NCBI RefSeq assembly: GCF_036327415.1
Contig: NZ_CP123961.1
Location: 1,302,001 to 1,366,000, forward strand
From: Bartonella grahamii subsp. shimonis
GTDB taxonomy: Bacteria > Pseudomonadota > Alphaproteobacteria > Rhizobiales > Rhizobiaceae
Length of the DNA: 64,000 bases
Direction of reading: 5' to 3'
A program made the position numbers and the translations under genes. Shown one piece after another: positions 19,146 to 27,777 of this stretch. Position 1 is the first letter of the stretch, and every line of letters begins with the position of its first letter. Under the pieces are notes generated by a model, which was not told the origin of the DNA, did no database searches, and was given only the letters and a program-made list of their open reading frames with translations.

Positions 19146-19830
19146 TTGCTTTCCGTTCTATTTTTATAGTGGTAAAGTAATGTTGTGCACTAAAGTTTAG
19201 AAGGATTTATGTTCGTTATGTCTTTGGGGGGAAGTGTCTAATGAATTTTATCTTTGTTAATGCGTTTGGTTTTGTTGGTAAAAACGTAAAACTTTTGACA
19301 CTTAGTTTTCAAAAGATTAAGCAGACTTTTGTGGAGAGGGGGTAGAGTTTTAGAAAAGATATTTCCTTATGTCTTTATTGCTATTTTAATGCTGTTTTGA
19401 TCATGTAGTAAAGATGCGTTGCATCTTGAAATTGAGTATTTGAGGGGAATGACGATTTTTAATGTTTGCATATTTTATTTTAAATACTGCCTAAAGGAAT
19501 AGAATAGTGAATCCGTAAATCTTTGCGTAATGATTTTTTTAAACTTACCATTTTTTTGGGGGCTGCAAGGCTTATCATTTTGATGATTAATGGGGGCTAA
19601 TATATTGCATTATCGTATGCAAAGGAAGGATATGAAAAGAATGTGATACTGGTTAGCAAAACATATATTGCATGTTCGCTATAGTTTGATTGAGACGTAG
19701 GTCAATGAATTTATAAAGTAAATGACTCTGTATAGGCGATTAGAATGTATTTATTCAATGTGTATAATATAAATTTGCCATGTTATTTTAGTGCCATTAA
19801 TTAATAAAAAATAAATAAAAGGAAAAGTCT

Positions 19831-21456
19831 ATGAGCTTAAAAAGAAAAATATTGAAAAGTAGCAGCTCTCTTGTTGCTGCTCTTATTGCACTAGGGGTAG
19901 TTGTACAACAGGTTTCAGCAAAAACACCGGCTGATACTCTTGTGATGGCTTGGAATCTGGATGCAATCAGTACGTTTGATCCTGCGCAGCTCACTGATGT
20001 TTATGGAAGTGAAATTATTGGAAACGTCTGTGATAATTTGGTCAGTACTGCGACAGATGATCCTGCCAAAATGGTTCCAGCTTTAGCAACGCATTGGGAT
20101 GTTTCAGGTGATGATCACAGTACGGTGATTACTTTTCATTTGCGTGATGGTTTGAAGTTTAATAATGGCAAGCCAGCCAATGCCAATGATCTTGTTTGGG
20201 GTATGAAGCGGGTTGTCAAATTGAAGATGGGTAATGCGGCAATTTTTAATGAATATGGAATTACAGAACAAAATGTTGATGATGCTTTGCAAGCTCTTGA
20301 TGAAAAAACAGTGGTGATGAAATTTGATAAACCTTATCCAGCAGAGCTCATTCTTAATAATATTGTTGCGAGTCGTGCAACAGCTTTGCTTGATCGTAAG
20401 ACAATTATGAAACACGAAAAAAATGGTGATTTGGGAAATCAGTATTTGAAAACTCATGCTGCTTGTGTTGGTCCTTATCAGTTAAAACGTTGGAGCCCTG
20501 GAGAAGCGATTTTATTGCGTGCAAGCTCTCACTATTGGGGACAAGCACCTAAACTAAAGCAGATTGTAATTCGCCATGTTGCGGAGCCCGGAACACAGCG
20601 CTTGTTATTGCAAAAACATGATATTGATGTTGCTCGTAATTTGACACCTGAAGATCTTGCAGATCTGCAAAAAACAACAGATGTTAAAGTTGAAAAAGTG
20701 TTGGTGCCAACCATGATGTACTGGGGATTTAATACGACGAATCCCATTTTTGCCAATGAAAAAGTACGCTTGGCGATGCGTTATCTCATAGATTATGAAG
20801 GTCTTGGCAAGAAACTTCTCAAAGGGATTGGTATACCACGGGCAAGTTTTATTCCTCTTGGCAATTTTGGGGCTTTGGATGAAAAAGAAGGACAACCCTT
20901 TAAGCTTGATATTCAAAAAGCCAAGCAGCTTTTAGCAGAGGCCGGTTATCCGAACGGATTTGAGGCAAATTTTCTCGTGTCAAATACGCCTTATACTTTG
21001 TTACTTGCTCAGTCACTCCAAGATAGTGCTGCGCAGGCAGGGGTGCATCTTAAAATTGAACGTGTGGCAGGTACACAGTTGTTTTCAAAAGTGAATGCTC
21101 GGGCTTTTGATACGGCTTTTGTCGGCTGGAATAATGATTCTGCGGATCCTCATACAATGGCTTCACGTCTTGTTTATAATCCAGATAATCGGTTTGAGGC
21201 TAGAAACACTGCCTATCCTAGTTGGAAGCATGGGTATTTTGATGCCAAGATGAATCAAAAAGTTGAAGATGCATTGTTTCAAAAAGATCCGCAAAAACGG
21301 GCGCAAATATATGCTGATTTACAACGTGAACTTATGCAAAAAGGACCTTATGCGTTTATTTACCAGCAATATAGCGTTATAGCGATGACACCGGATGTCA
21401 AAAAGTGGGTTTGGAATAGTGCGCCACGTATTTTTTATAGTAAAATTGAAAAATAA
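19831..21456 (+). CDS. dppA: Peptide ABC transporter substrate-binding protein, DppA-like copy 4
   Basis: 541-residue family 5 solute-binding protein, nearly identical to copy 1 although xseA-tag and two other copies lie between them. It shares NNGKPANANDLVWGMKR, FLVSNTPYTLLLAQSLQDSAAQAGV and KTTDVKVEKVLVPTMMYW with copy 1. The signal peptide is SSSSLVAALIALGVVVQQVSA. It lies closest to the complete dpp operon, 375 bp upstream of the fifth, divergent family member. Its retention and closeness to copy 1 suggest recent duplication or gene conversion. Confidence 0.9.
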   Translation: MSLKRKILKSSSSLVAALIALGVVVQQVSAKTPADTLVMAWNLDAISTFDPAQLTDVYGSEIIGNVCDNLVSTATDDPAKMVPALATHWDVSGDDHSTVITFHLRDGLKFNNGKPANANDLVWGMKRVVKLKMGNAAIFNEYGITEQNVDDALQALDEKTVVMKFDKPYPAELILNNIVASRATALLDRKTIMKHEKNGDLGNQYLKTHAACVGPYQLKRWSPGEAILLRASSHYWGQAPKLKQIVIRHVAEPGTQRLLLQKHDIDVARNLTPEDLADLQKTTDVKVEKVLVPTMMYWGFNTTNPIFANEKVRLAMRYLIDYEGLGKKLLKGIGIPRASFIPLGNFGALDEKEGQPFKLDIQKAKQLLAEAGYPNGFEANFLVSNTPYTLLLAQSLQDSAAQAGVHLKIERVAGTQLFSKVNARAFDTAFVGWNNDSADPHTMASRLVYNPDNRFEARNTAYPSWKHGYFDAKMNQKVEDALFQKDPQKRAQIYADLQRELMQKGPYAFIYQQYSVIAMTPDVKKWVWNSAPRIFYSKIEK

Positions 21457-21830
21457 AGGTGTCTTTTCGTATTGTCAAAGGTCAAAATAGCTTGATCATA
21501 ATTGTATGATAAAAATATTCTTTCACATAAAAGTCCTTCAGTTTTAAAAGGATGAAACTGTGAGAGATGTTTGTTCTGTATATGATGGAGGCCGTTTATT
21601 AAGGAGGGATGAATATGGGAAGTTGTCTTGGAGAGTATCTTTGTTTATTTACAGATTCTCTGCATCCTGAATATAGATTGACGTATGAGAGAATTATTTT
21701 ACAGATGCTTAGTTTGGCTCAATGAAGTTGTGTTTGATACCATGCTGTTTAAAAGATGAAAGAGCAAAATCACAACTACTGTGTGTGAAAAAGCATAAGA
21801 ATATAATAGGAAAAAAATAGAGAAAAAAGA
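21457..21830. other. Intergenic region before the dpp operon
   Basis: Between dppA copy 4 and the dpp operon. Apart from the candidate small ORF at 21615 I see no gene. The promoter of the dpp operon must lie here or further upstream. Confidence 0.5.
21615..21725 (+). CDS. Candidate 36-residue small protein with strong ribosome site
   Basis: A short open frame beginning MGSCLGEYLCLFTDS and ending MLSLAQ. An unusually complete Shine-Dalgarno AAGGAGG (21601-21607) is spaced 7 nt from the ATG at 21615; another ATG at 21609 is too close to it. It lies between dppA copy 4 and the dpp operon. No homology recognised. It could be a leader peptide of the dpp operon or a decayed gene start. Only the ribosome site argues for it. 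Confidence 0.35.
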   Translation: MGSCLGEYLCLFTDSLHPEYRLTYERIILQMLSLAQ

Positions 21831-23432
21831 ATGTTAAAAAGAATTTGTATTTTATTCAGCACAATAGGTTTTTTAAATGGGGCTATAGTATCAGCATTTA
21901 GTGCTTCATCTAAAGATATATTGGTGATGGCATGGAATATTGATTCAATTATTAGTTTTGATCCAGCGCAAACTGTTGAGGTTGTGACGAGTGAGTTATT
22001 GACGAATATGTGTAGCGCGTTAGTGCAATATGATGAGCATGACCCTACAAAAATTCGTCCTGCTATGGCAAAATCTTGGGATGTTTTAGATAATGGCAAA
22101 CGAATAGTTTTTCATCTTCGTGATGATTTAAAGTTTGATGATGGAAGAACAGCAACGGCGCAAGATTTGGTATGGTCGATGCGGCGGATTATTAAATTAG
22201 GATTGAGTTATGCCCAATCTTTAATGGATTATGGGTTTACCAAAAACAATGTTAAAACAAATATTCAGGCTCTTGATGATAAGACTTTACAATTGAAATT
22301 AGATAAACCCTATCCTATTCAACTCATATTGACTGTTATTGGACAATCTTATGCTTCTGCTTTGCTTGATCGGAAAACAATTGAAGCGCAGAGTATTAAC
22401 GGTGATATGGGGAATAAATATTTAGCGACACATTCGGCTTGTGTTGGACCTTATAAATTGGTGAGCTGGTCTCCAGGAGATAAAGTTGTATTAAAGGCTA
22501 CACAGCATTATTGGGGCGATGTGCCTAAAATTAAGCATATTGTTGTGCAGCACGTAGCAGATTCATCAAGTCAAAGACTTCTTTTGGAAAAAGGTGATGT
22601 GGATATAGCGCGTGATCTTTCTTCAGAGGATATTTTAGATCTTGAAAAAAAGGGAGGCCCAGTCAAAATTAGTCGTGTTTTGCGCCCTCAGATTATTTAT
22701 CTATCATTAAATAATAAGAATGCAATTTTTGCAAACGAAAAGGTCAGATTGGCACTTCGTTATTTGGTTGATTATGAAGGTCTTGGAACAACTGTTTTGA
22801 AGGGGATTGCTATTCCGCGGGCAACTTATATGTCCTTGGGTGTTCCGGGTGCTTTGGATGAAAAAGAAGGCCAGCCTTTTAAGTTGGATTTGAAAAAAGC
22901 AAAACAGTTGATTACTGAGGCTGGTTATCCGAACGGTTTTAAAGCTAATCTTTTAGTTGGAAGCCTTAGTTATATGTCGTCTGTTGCACAGTCTATTCAA
23001 GCCAATGCACGTAAAATTGGTATTGAACTGACAATTGAAAAAATGGCACAAAATCAATTGTTGAGCCGTGTACGTGGTGGAAATTATGATACTGCTATTA
23101 TGGGATGGGGGAGCGCTGATCCTGATGGACATCCTGCTTCATTAAATCACGTGTTTAATCCTGATCCAACATTTACAAAAAAGCACAATATGTATTTGGC
23201 TTGGCGCGCTGGATATTATGATGAAAATATTAATAACATGGTGATGGGTGCTTTGTTTGAGCAAGACCCCAATAAGCGTATCATGCAATATCGTACTTTA
23301 CAGCATTATGTACTAGAGCATGGTCCTATGGTTTATTTGTTTCAGACATATTATACCGTTGGTATGGGACCTGATGTCAAAAAATGGATTTGGAACAGTT
23401 ATAGACTTTATTACAATGAAGCAGAAAAATAA
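21831..23432 (+). CDS. dppA: Peptide ABC transporter substrate-binding protein, operon-linked DppA
   Basis: 533-residue family 5 binding protein that heads the dppABCDF operon. The signal peptide is LFSTIGFLNGAIVSAFS. It keeps the family landmarks (FHLRDDLKFDDGRTATAQDLVWSMRR, LDKPYPIQLIL, SACVGPYKLVSWSPGDKV, KWIWNSYRLYYNEAEK) but is clearly diverged from the four orphan copies. It is probably the ancestral, permease-matched member. The ribosome site is weak (AGAGAAAAAAG). It binds the substrate in the periplasm and docks on DppB/DppC. The ligand (peptide or heme) is not determinable here. Confidence 0.92.
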   Translation: MLKRICILFSTIGFLNGAIVSAFSASSKDILVMAWNIDSIISFDPAQTVEVVTSELLTNMCSALVQYDEHDPTKIRPAMAKSWDVLDNGKRIVFHLRDDLKFDDGRTATAQDLVWSMRRIIKLGLSYAQSLMDYGFTKNNVKTNIQALDDKTLQLKLDKPYPIQLILTVIGQSYASALLDRKTIEAQSINGDMGNKYLATHSACVGPYKLVSWSPGDKVVLKATQHYWGDVPKIKHIVVQHVADSSSQRLLLEKGDVDIARDLSSEDILDLEKKGGPVKISRVLRPQIIYLSLNNKNAIFANEKVRLALRYLVDYEGLGTTVLKGIAIPRATYMSLGVPGALDEKEGQPFKLDLKKAKQLITEAGYPNGFKANLLVGSLSYMSSVAQSIQANARKIGIELTIEKMAQNQLLSRVRGGNYDTAIMGWGSADPDGHPASLNHVFNPDPTFTKKHNMYLAWRAGYYDENINNMVMGALFEQDPNKRIMQYRTLQHYVLEHGPMVYLFQTYYTVGMGPDVKKWIWNSYRLYYNEAEK

Positions 23433-23541
23433 AAAGCATGTTATAGAGAAGGACTGTAGAACATGCTTAATAAGAGGTTGTTTCGTTATATAAAAAAAGG
23501 TATTTGCTTTATGTTTTGTCGCTACAGAGGGGATTTTTATA

Positions 23542-24618
23542 ATGATTTTGCCACTTTCAGAGACTGAAAGAGCTGCTGTATCAGAAAAGCAGAAAAAATT
23601 ATTTTTATGGGATTTTTTATGCAAAGGATTGAAACTTCTTATTTCAGTTTTTATCACATTGCTTGGGTTGGTGACGATTACTTTTTTTCTTGGTCATCTT
23701 CTTCCTCTAGATCCAGTTCTGTCTATTCTTGGTGATAATATTAGCCAGGAAGCTTATGATGCAATGTATTATAAGCTGGGTCTTGATAAGCCGTTGATTG
23801 TCCAATATTGGAAGTATCTTCATAATGTATTTTTATTTGACTTTGGAGATGCCTTGACTTCTGGGCGTCCTGTTTTAGCCGATATTATGCGTGTATTTCC
23901 CGCAACGTTAGAGCTTGCAACCGTTGCTATTGTTATTGGCACAAGTCTGGGAATTCCATTTGGTGTTTTTGCAGCAATGTATCGCGATTCATTTATTGAT
24001 TATGTTGTCCGTGTTTTTACACTTGTGAGTTATTCTACTCCGACATTTTGGCTCGGATTAATGGCGTTGTTAATATTTTACGCTAAGCTTGGCTGGGTTG
24101 GTGGTCCAGGACGTATTGATTTTCTTTATGAATATTCGTTTGAACCAAAAACAGGATTTTTCTTTTGGGATACGGCAAGCCAAGGACAATGGGAGGCTTT
24201 TGGGAATGTCTTTAGTCATATTATTATGCCTGCTTTGATCTTAGCTTTCGGTGCTATGGCTTATATTAGCCGTATGACTCGTGGGTTTATGATTGAACAA
24301 CTTAATCAGGAATATATCATTACAGCACGTGTAAAGGGTTTATCGTGGGCGCGAACGGTATGGGGGCATGCCTTTAAGAATGCTGCTGTTCAGGTTATTA
24401 CCGTTGTTGCGCTTTCTTATGCTTTTTTATTAGAAGGGGCTGTTTTAACGGAGACAGTTTTTGCTTGGCCTGGTTTTGGACATTACTTGACAAATGCTCT
24501 TTTAGCCGGAGATATGAATGCAGTTGTAGGATGTACTTTACTTGTAGGATTTATCTTTGTCGCCATTAATTTATTTTCTGATTTGCTTTATCGCATTTTT
24601 GATCCAAGGACACGTTGA
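23542..24618 (+). CDS. dppB: Peptide ABC transporter permease DppB
   Basis: 358-residue inner-membrane permease. It has an N-terminal TM segment (LISVFITLLGLVTITFFLGHLLPLDPV), then the binding-protein-dependent transport domain with about five further helices. The EAA loop is near residue 260 (YIITARVKGLSWARTVWGHAFKNA), which contacts the ATPase. The end LFSDLLYRIFDPRTR is typical for DppB. An ~38-residue N-terminal cytoplasmic extension precedes the first helix. The start at 23542 follows GAGGGG. Its stop overlaps the possible TTG start of dppC. Confidence 0.94.
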   Translation: MILPLSETERAAVSEKQKKLFLWDFLCKGLKLLISVFITLLGLVTITFFLGHLLPLDPVLSILGDNISQEAYDAMYYKLGLDKPLIVQYWKYLHNVFLFDFGDALTSGRPVLADIMRVFPATLELATVAIVIGTSLGIPFGVFAAMYRDSFIDYVVRVFTLVSYSTPTFWLGLMALLIFYAKLGWVGGPGRIDFLYEYSFEPKTGFFFWDTASQGQWEAFGNVFSHIIMPALILAFGAMAYISRMTRGFMIEQLNQEYIITARVKGLSWARTVWGHAFKNAAVQVITVVALSYAFLLEGAVLTETVFAWPGFGHYLTNALLAGDMNAVVGCTLLVGFIFVAINLFSDLLYRIFDPRTR

Positions 24619-25550
24619 ATATGACAGTCAGTAATCATCACAAATCGCAATCATCATCTTTTTTAGGCTGTTGGTTAAACGATCCTGTTCCAAGCTCCAT
24701 AATGCAAGCGAACATACAAAGAATTTATCATGCACTGATTAAGTTTTTTCATAATTTTTCGGCTGTATTCGGTTTGCTTATCATTTGTATTATTATAATA
24801 TGTGCACTTTTTGCTCCTTGGATTGCTACGCATGATTTTCTTAGCAATGATCTGGGGCATCGGTTGCAGCCACCCTCTATGGCGCATTATTTTGGAACAG
24901 ATGAATTAGGACGTGACATTTTTAGTCGCCTTGTTTTTGGTTCCCGTATTACTCTTTATGTTGTTTTTCTTACAACAGTTATTGTAGGTCCAATAGGGCT
25001 TATTGTTGGAACTGTATCTGGTTATATGGGGGGATGGGTTGATACTGTGCTCATGCGCATTGTCGATATTTTTCTTGCTTTTCCAGGTTTGATTTTAGCT
25101 CTTGCATTTTCAGCCGCATTGGGACCAGGGATTGAAAATGCTTCTATTGCAATTTCAATTGCAGCATGGCCACCAATTGCACGTTTAGCACGTGCTGAGA
25201 CCTTGACAATACGTTCTTCGGATTATGTTTCTGTCGTTCGCTTGCAAGGAGCTTCCGCTTGGCGAATTATTTTGTTTCATGTTGCGCCCATGTGTATTCC
25301 TTCAGTGATTGTACGATTAACTTTAGATATGTCTGGAATTATTTTAACGGCTGCTGGTCTTGGTTTTTTAGGGTTGGGAGCTCAACTTCCAAGTCCTGAA
25401 TGGGGTGCGATGCTTTCTTCTGGTCGGGAATTTATGATGACAAATTGGTGGTTGGCGGCAATACCAGGCTGTGCAATATTATTTGCAAGTCTTGCTTTCA
25501 ACCTTTTAGGTGATGGTCTTCGTGATGTATTGGATCCACGCAATGGGTAA
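24615..25550 (+). CDS. dppC: Peptide ABC transporter permease DppC
   Basis: Second permease subunit, about 310 residues. It shows the DppC/OppC N-terminal helix (FGLLIICIIIICALFAPWIATHD), the HYFGTDELGRDIFSRLVFGSR signature, the EAA loop (YVSVVRLQGASAWRIILFHVAPMC) and the end LAFNLLGDGLRDVLDPRNG. The first codon in frame is TTG at 24615, overlapping the dppB stop; ATG at 24621 is the alternative and equally likely. Its stop overlaps the dppD start by 8 nt, so the operon is translationally coupled. Confidence 0.94.
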   Translation: MNMTVSNHHKSQSSSFLGCWLNDPVPSSIMQANIQRIYHALIKFFHNFSAVFGLLIICIIIICALFAPWIATHDFLSNDLGHRLQPPSMAHYFGTDELGRDIFSRLVFGSRITLYVVFLTTVIVGPIGLIVGTVSGYMGGWVDTVLMRIVDIFLAFPGLILALAFSAALGPGIENASIAISIAAWPPIARLARAETLTIRSSDYVSVVRLQGASAWRIILFHVAPMCIPSVIVRLTLDMSGIILTAAGLGFLGLGAQLPSPEWGAMLSSGREFMMTNWWLAAIPGCAILFASLAFNLLGDGLRDVLDPRNG

Positions 25551-26427
25551 TAAATTATTAGAAATAGAAGATTTACGTATTTCTTTTCCTACAACGCGCG
25601 GCATTTCAGAAGTTGTGCGTGGCGTTAGTTTTTCTGTTGGAAAAGAAAAAATTGGAATTGTTGGTGAATCCGGATCTGGCAAATCGATGACTGGGCGCGC
25701 AATACTAAGGTTGAGTCCAAGAGCAGCCATTGTTAAAGCTAAAAAAATGCGCTTTGAAGATTTTGATTTATTGACCGCAAGTGAACCTCAGATGCGAAAA
25801 ATCCGTGGGAAGCGTATTTCAATGATTTTACAGGACCCCAAATATTCACTTAATCCATTAATACGGATTGGTGAGCAGATTATGGAGGCTTACCGTATTC
25901 ATTACCGAGTTTCAAAAGTTGAAGCGCAAGAACGGACTATATCTATGTTAGAGTCTGTTCATATTCGTGACCCTGAACATGTGATGCGCCTCTTTCCTCA
26001 TGAAATATCAGGGGGGATGGGGCAGCGTGTGATGATTGCAATGATGCTCATTCCAAAACCTGATTTAATTATTGCTGATGAGCCAACATCTGCACTTGAT
26101 ATTACGGTTAGACGACAAGTTTTATCTGTATTAGATGAACTTGTGACAAAATCTGGAATGGGACTTATTTTCATTAGTCATGATTTGAATATGATTGCTG
26201 ATTTTTGTGATCGTATTTTGGTGATGTATGCGGGCCGTGTGTTAGAAGAGTTGCCTGCTTCTGATTTGTCTCACGCTTGTCATCCTTATACGAAAGCGTT
26301 GCTCGCGAGTTTGCCACGGCTTGATAATCCTGTTGATGTTTTGGCTGTTCCTGAGCGTGATCCTGATTGGTTGTATAATCCTACGATTGTTAATGGTGTT
26401 GAGGAGGTTCCTCATGATAAATTGTGA
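25543..26427 (+). CDS. dppD: Peptide ABC transporter ATP-binding protein DppD
   Basis: Cytoplasmic ATPase that powers the DppBC permease. About 294 residues with Walker A GESGSGKS, a Q-loop (ILQDPKYSLNP), the signature SGGMGQR, Walker B LIIADEPTSALD and the H-loop ISHD. The frame extends 11 codons upstream inside dppC, but ATG 25543 begins MGNKLLEIEDL, matches family starts, and overlaps the dppC stop in the common ATGGGTAA arrangement. It ends 14 nt inside dppF. Confidence 0.94.
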   Translation: MGNKLLEIEDLRISFPTTRGISEVVRGVSFSVGKEKIGIVGESGSGKSMTGRAILRLSPRAAIVKAKKMRFEDFDLLTASEPQMRKIRGKRISMILQDPKYSLNPLIRIGEQIMEAYRIHYRVSKVEAQERTISMLESVHIRDPEHVMRLFPHEISGGMGQRVMIAMMLIPKPDLIIADEPTSALDITVRRQVLSVLDELVTKSGMGLIFISHDLNMIADFCDRILVMYAGRVLEELPASDLSHACHPYTKALLASLPRLDNPVDVLAVPERDPDWLYNPTIVNGVEEVPHDKL

Positions 26428-27196
26428 GAATATTATTGATGTTTCTAATTTATCTGTAACTTTTGGTCATAGGCATAAGGCAGTAACAGTTGTTAAAAAT
26501 GTTAATTTTCATATTAAACGTGGTGAAGCTTATGGTTTAATTGGTGAATCTGGATGTGGAAAATCAACTATTTTGAATACATTGGTGGGGCTTATTCCAG
26601 ATTACAGTGGAAAGTTCCTTTTTGCTGGACAAGAAGTCGAAAAGAAAAGAAGTAAGGATTTTCTACGTTGTATTCAAATGGTTTTTCAAGACCCTTATGC
26701 TTCACTTCATCCAAGAAAAATGGTCCATACGGTTCTTTCTGAATCTCTCAAAATCTATGGGATGGATAATCAAAAGGAGCGGGTGGAGGATGCTTTAGAT
26801 TCCGTTGGTTTAGATTCTTCATTTCTTTATCGTTATCCTCATGAACTTTCTGGAGGGCAGCGTCAGCGTATTGCTCTTGCACGTGCTTTAATTATTGAAC
26901 CAGAGGTTTTGTTGCTTGATGAGCCAACATCTGCATTGGATGTGTCTGTACAGGCTGAAATTTTAAATTTGTTGAAATCGTTGCGCGTGAGAAAAAATCT
27001 TACTTATTTGATGGTATCCCATGATCTTGCTGTTGTTGCACATATTTGTGAACGTGTTGGAATTATGCATAAAGGGATTATTCTTGAAGAGCTTAGCAAT
27101 GATGAATTGCGTAATTTACATGCGCAACACGATTATACAAAGGAGTTTTTTGAAGCAAGTATAGAGCCTATCGTCCATAGAGAGCAAAGAGTATGA
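26414..27196 (+). CDS. dppF: Peptide ABC transporter ATP-binding protein DppF
   Basis: Second ATPase subunit, 260 residues: Walker A GESGCGKS, Q-loop FQDPYASLHP, signature LSGGQRQR, Walker B LLLDEPTSALD, H-loop SHD. The upstream part of the longer open frame is antisense to family N-termini. ATG 26414 is preceded by GAGGAGG at 7-nt spacing and is the clear start. It lacks most of the C-terminal extension of E. coli DppF (about 330 residues) but has all catalytic motifs. Last gene of the operon. Confidence 0.94.
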   Translation: MINCENIIDVSNLSVTFGHRHKAVTVVKNVNFHIKRGEAYGLIGESGCGKSTILNTLVGLIPDYSGKFLFAGQEVEKKRSKDFLRCIQMVFQDPYASLHPRKMVHTVLSESLKIYGMDNQKERVEDALDSVGLDSSFLYRYPHELSGGQRQRIALARALIIEPEVLLLDEPTSALDVSVQAEILNLLKSLRVRKNLTYLMVSHDLAVVAHICERVGIMHKGIILEELSNDELRNLHAQHDYTKEFFEASIEPIVHREQRV

Positions 27197-27702
27197 ACGA
27201 TTTTCCAAAAGAGAAAATACATTTTTCTGTTTTAGATTTCGAGAAGTATTTAATATCTTTGTTGTAATAGAGGGGCTTTGTATTTTTTATAGTGTAAGAT
27301 TTTATTGATGTAATTTATTGAGAGAAATTTTAGATCTCATATTTTTCACCCTATTAAGCGTACAACGTTATGAGTCATCTGCATGGCTCATAACGCGCAT
27401 TGTGTATCTGTTGTACAGTTTGTTGATTATAAATTTATGTTTAGAAGTTTTCATTGTAGATAAGCATTAAGCTTGTAAGAAATAATAGGTGATTAATAAT
27501 GCTATGTTTTCTAGGAAAATTTATTCTTTAGGGTATAGTTTAATTTTTATTGTTTTTGATTTGTGTACTCTTTTTTACAGTTTTAGGTCTTATTTATCAA
27601 AAAATGCTAAGTTTTATTCTTTGCAAAAGAAGAAGCTGTTGTGAAAATTTTATCAATGATAATTACTTAACTATTTTTTCTATTCTTAAAGATAGATTTT
27701 AT
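27197..27702. other. Intergenic region after the dpp operon
   Basis: No gene seen. It contains one clear inverted repeat (CGTTATGAG at 27366-27374 and CTCATAACG at 27387-27395, 12-base loop) without a following T-run. The rest is AT-rich and runs into the bidirectional terminator listed separately. Confidence 0.5.
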
Positions 27703-27737
27703 AAATAAAAAAGGCAGCACAATATGCTCCTTTTTGT
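27703..27737. terminator. Bidirectional intrinsic terminator between dppF and the autotransporter
   Basis: A hairpin GGCAGCA...TGCTCC with one bulge is flanked by AAAAAA on the left and TTTTTG on the right. It can therefore terminate the plus-strand dpp transcript and the minus-strand autotransporter transcript that converge here. Confidence 0.65.
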
Positions 27738-27777
27738 TAATTGAATAGAATGAATAGGCTATTTTTACAGCCTTTAT

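Larger units (their letters stand above)
18322..19830. other. 1.5-kb decayed region with relics only
   Basis: There is no intact gene between tag and dppA copy 4. I can identify an integrase N-terminal relic on the minus strand (about 18478-18715) and a dppA internal fragment (about 19018-19145). The rest is AT-rich with frequent stops. The last 30 bp carry the AAAAGGAAAAGTCT leader of dppA copy 4, but its upstream sequence differs from that of copies 1-3: no xseA stub is seen. Confidence 0.5.

Noticed and set aside
27366..27395. Inverted repeat after dppF as terminator
   Set aside because: Good 9-bp stem but no T-run; the better terminator is at 27703-27737, so I mention it only within the intergenic entry.
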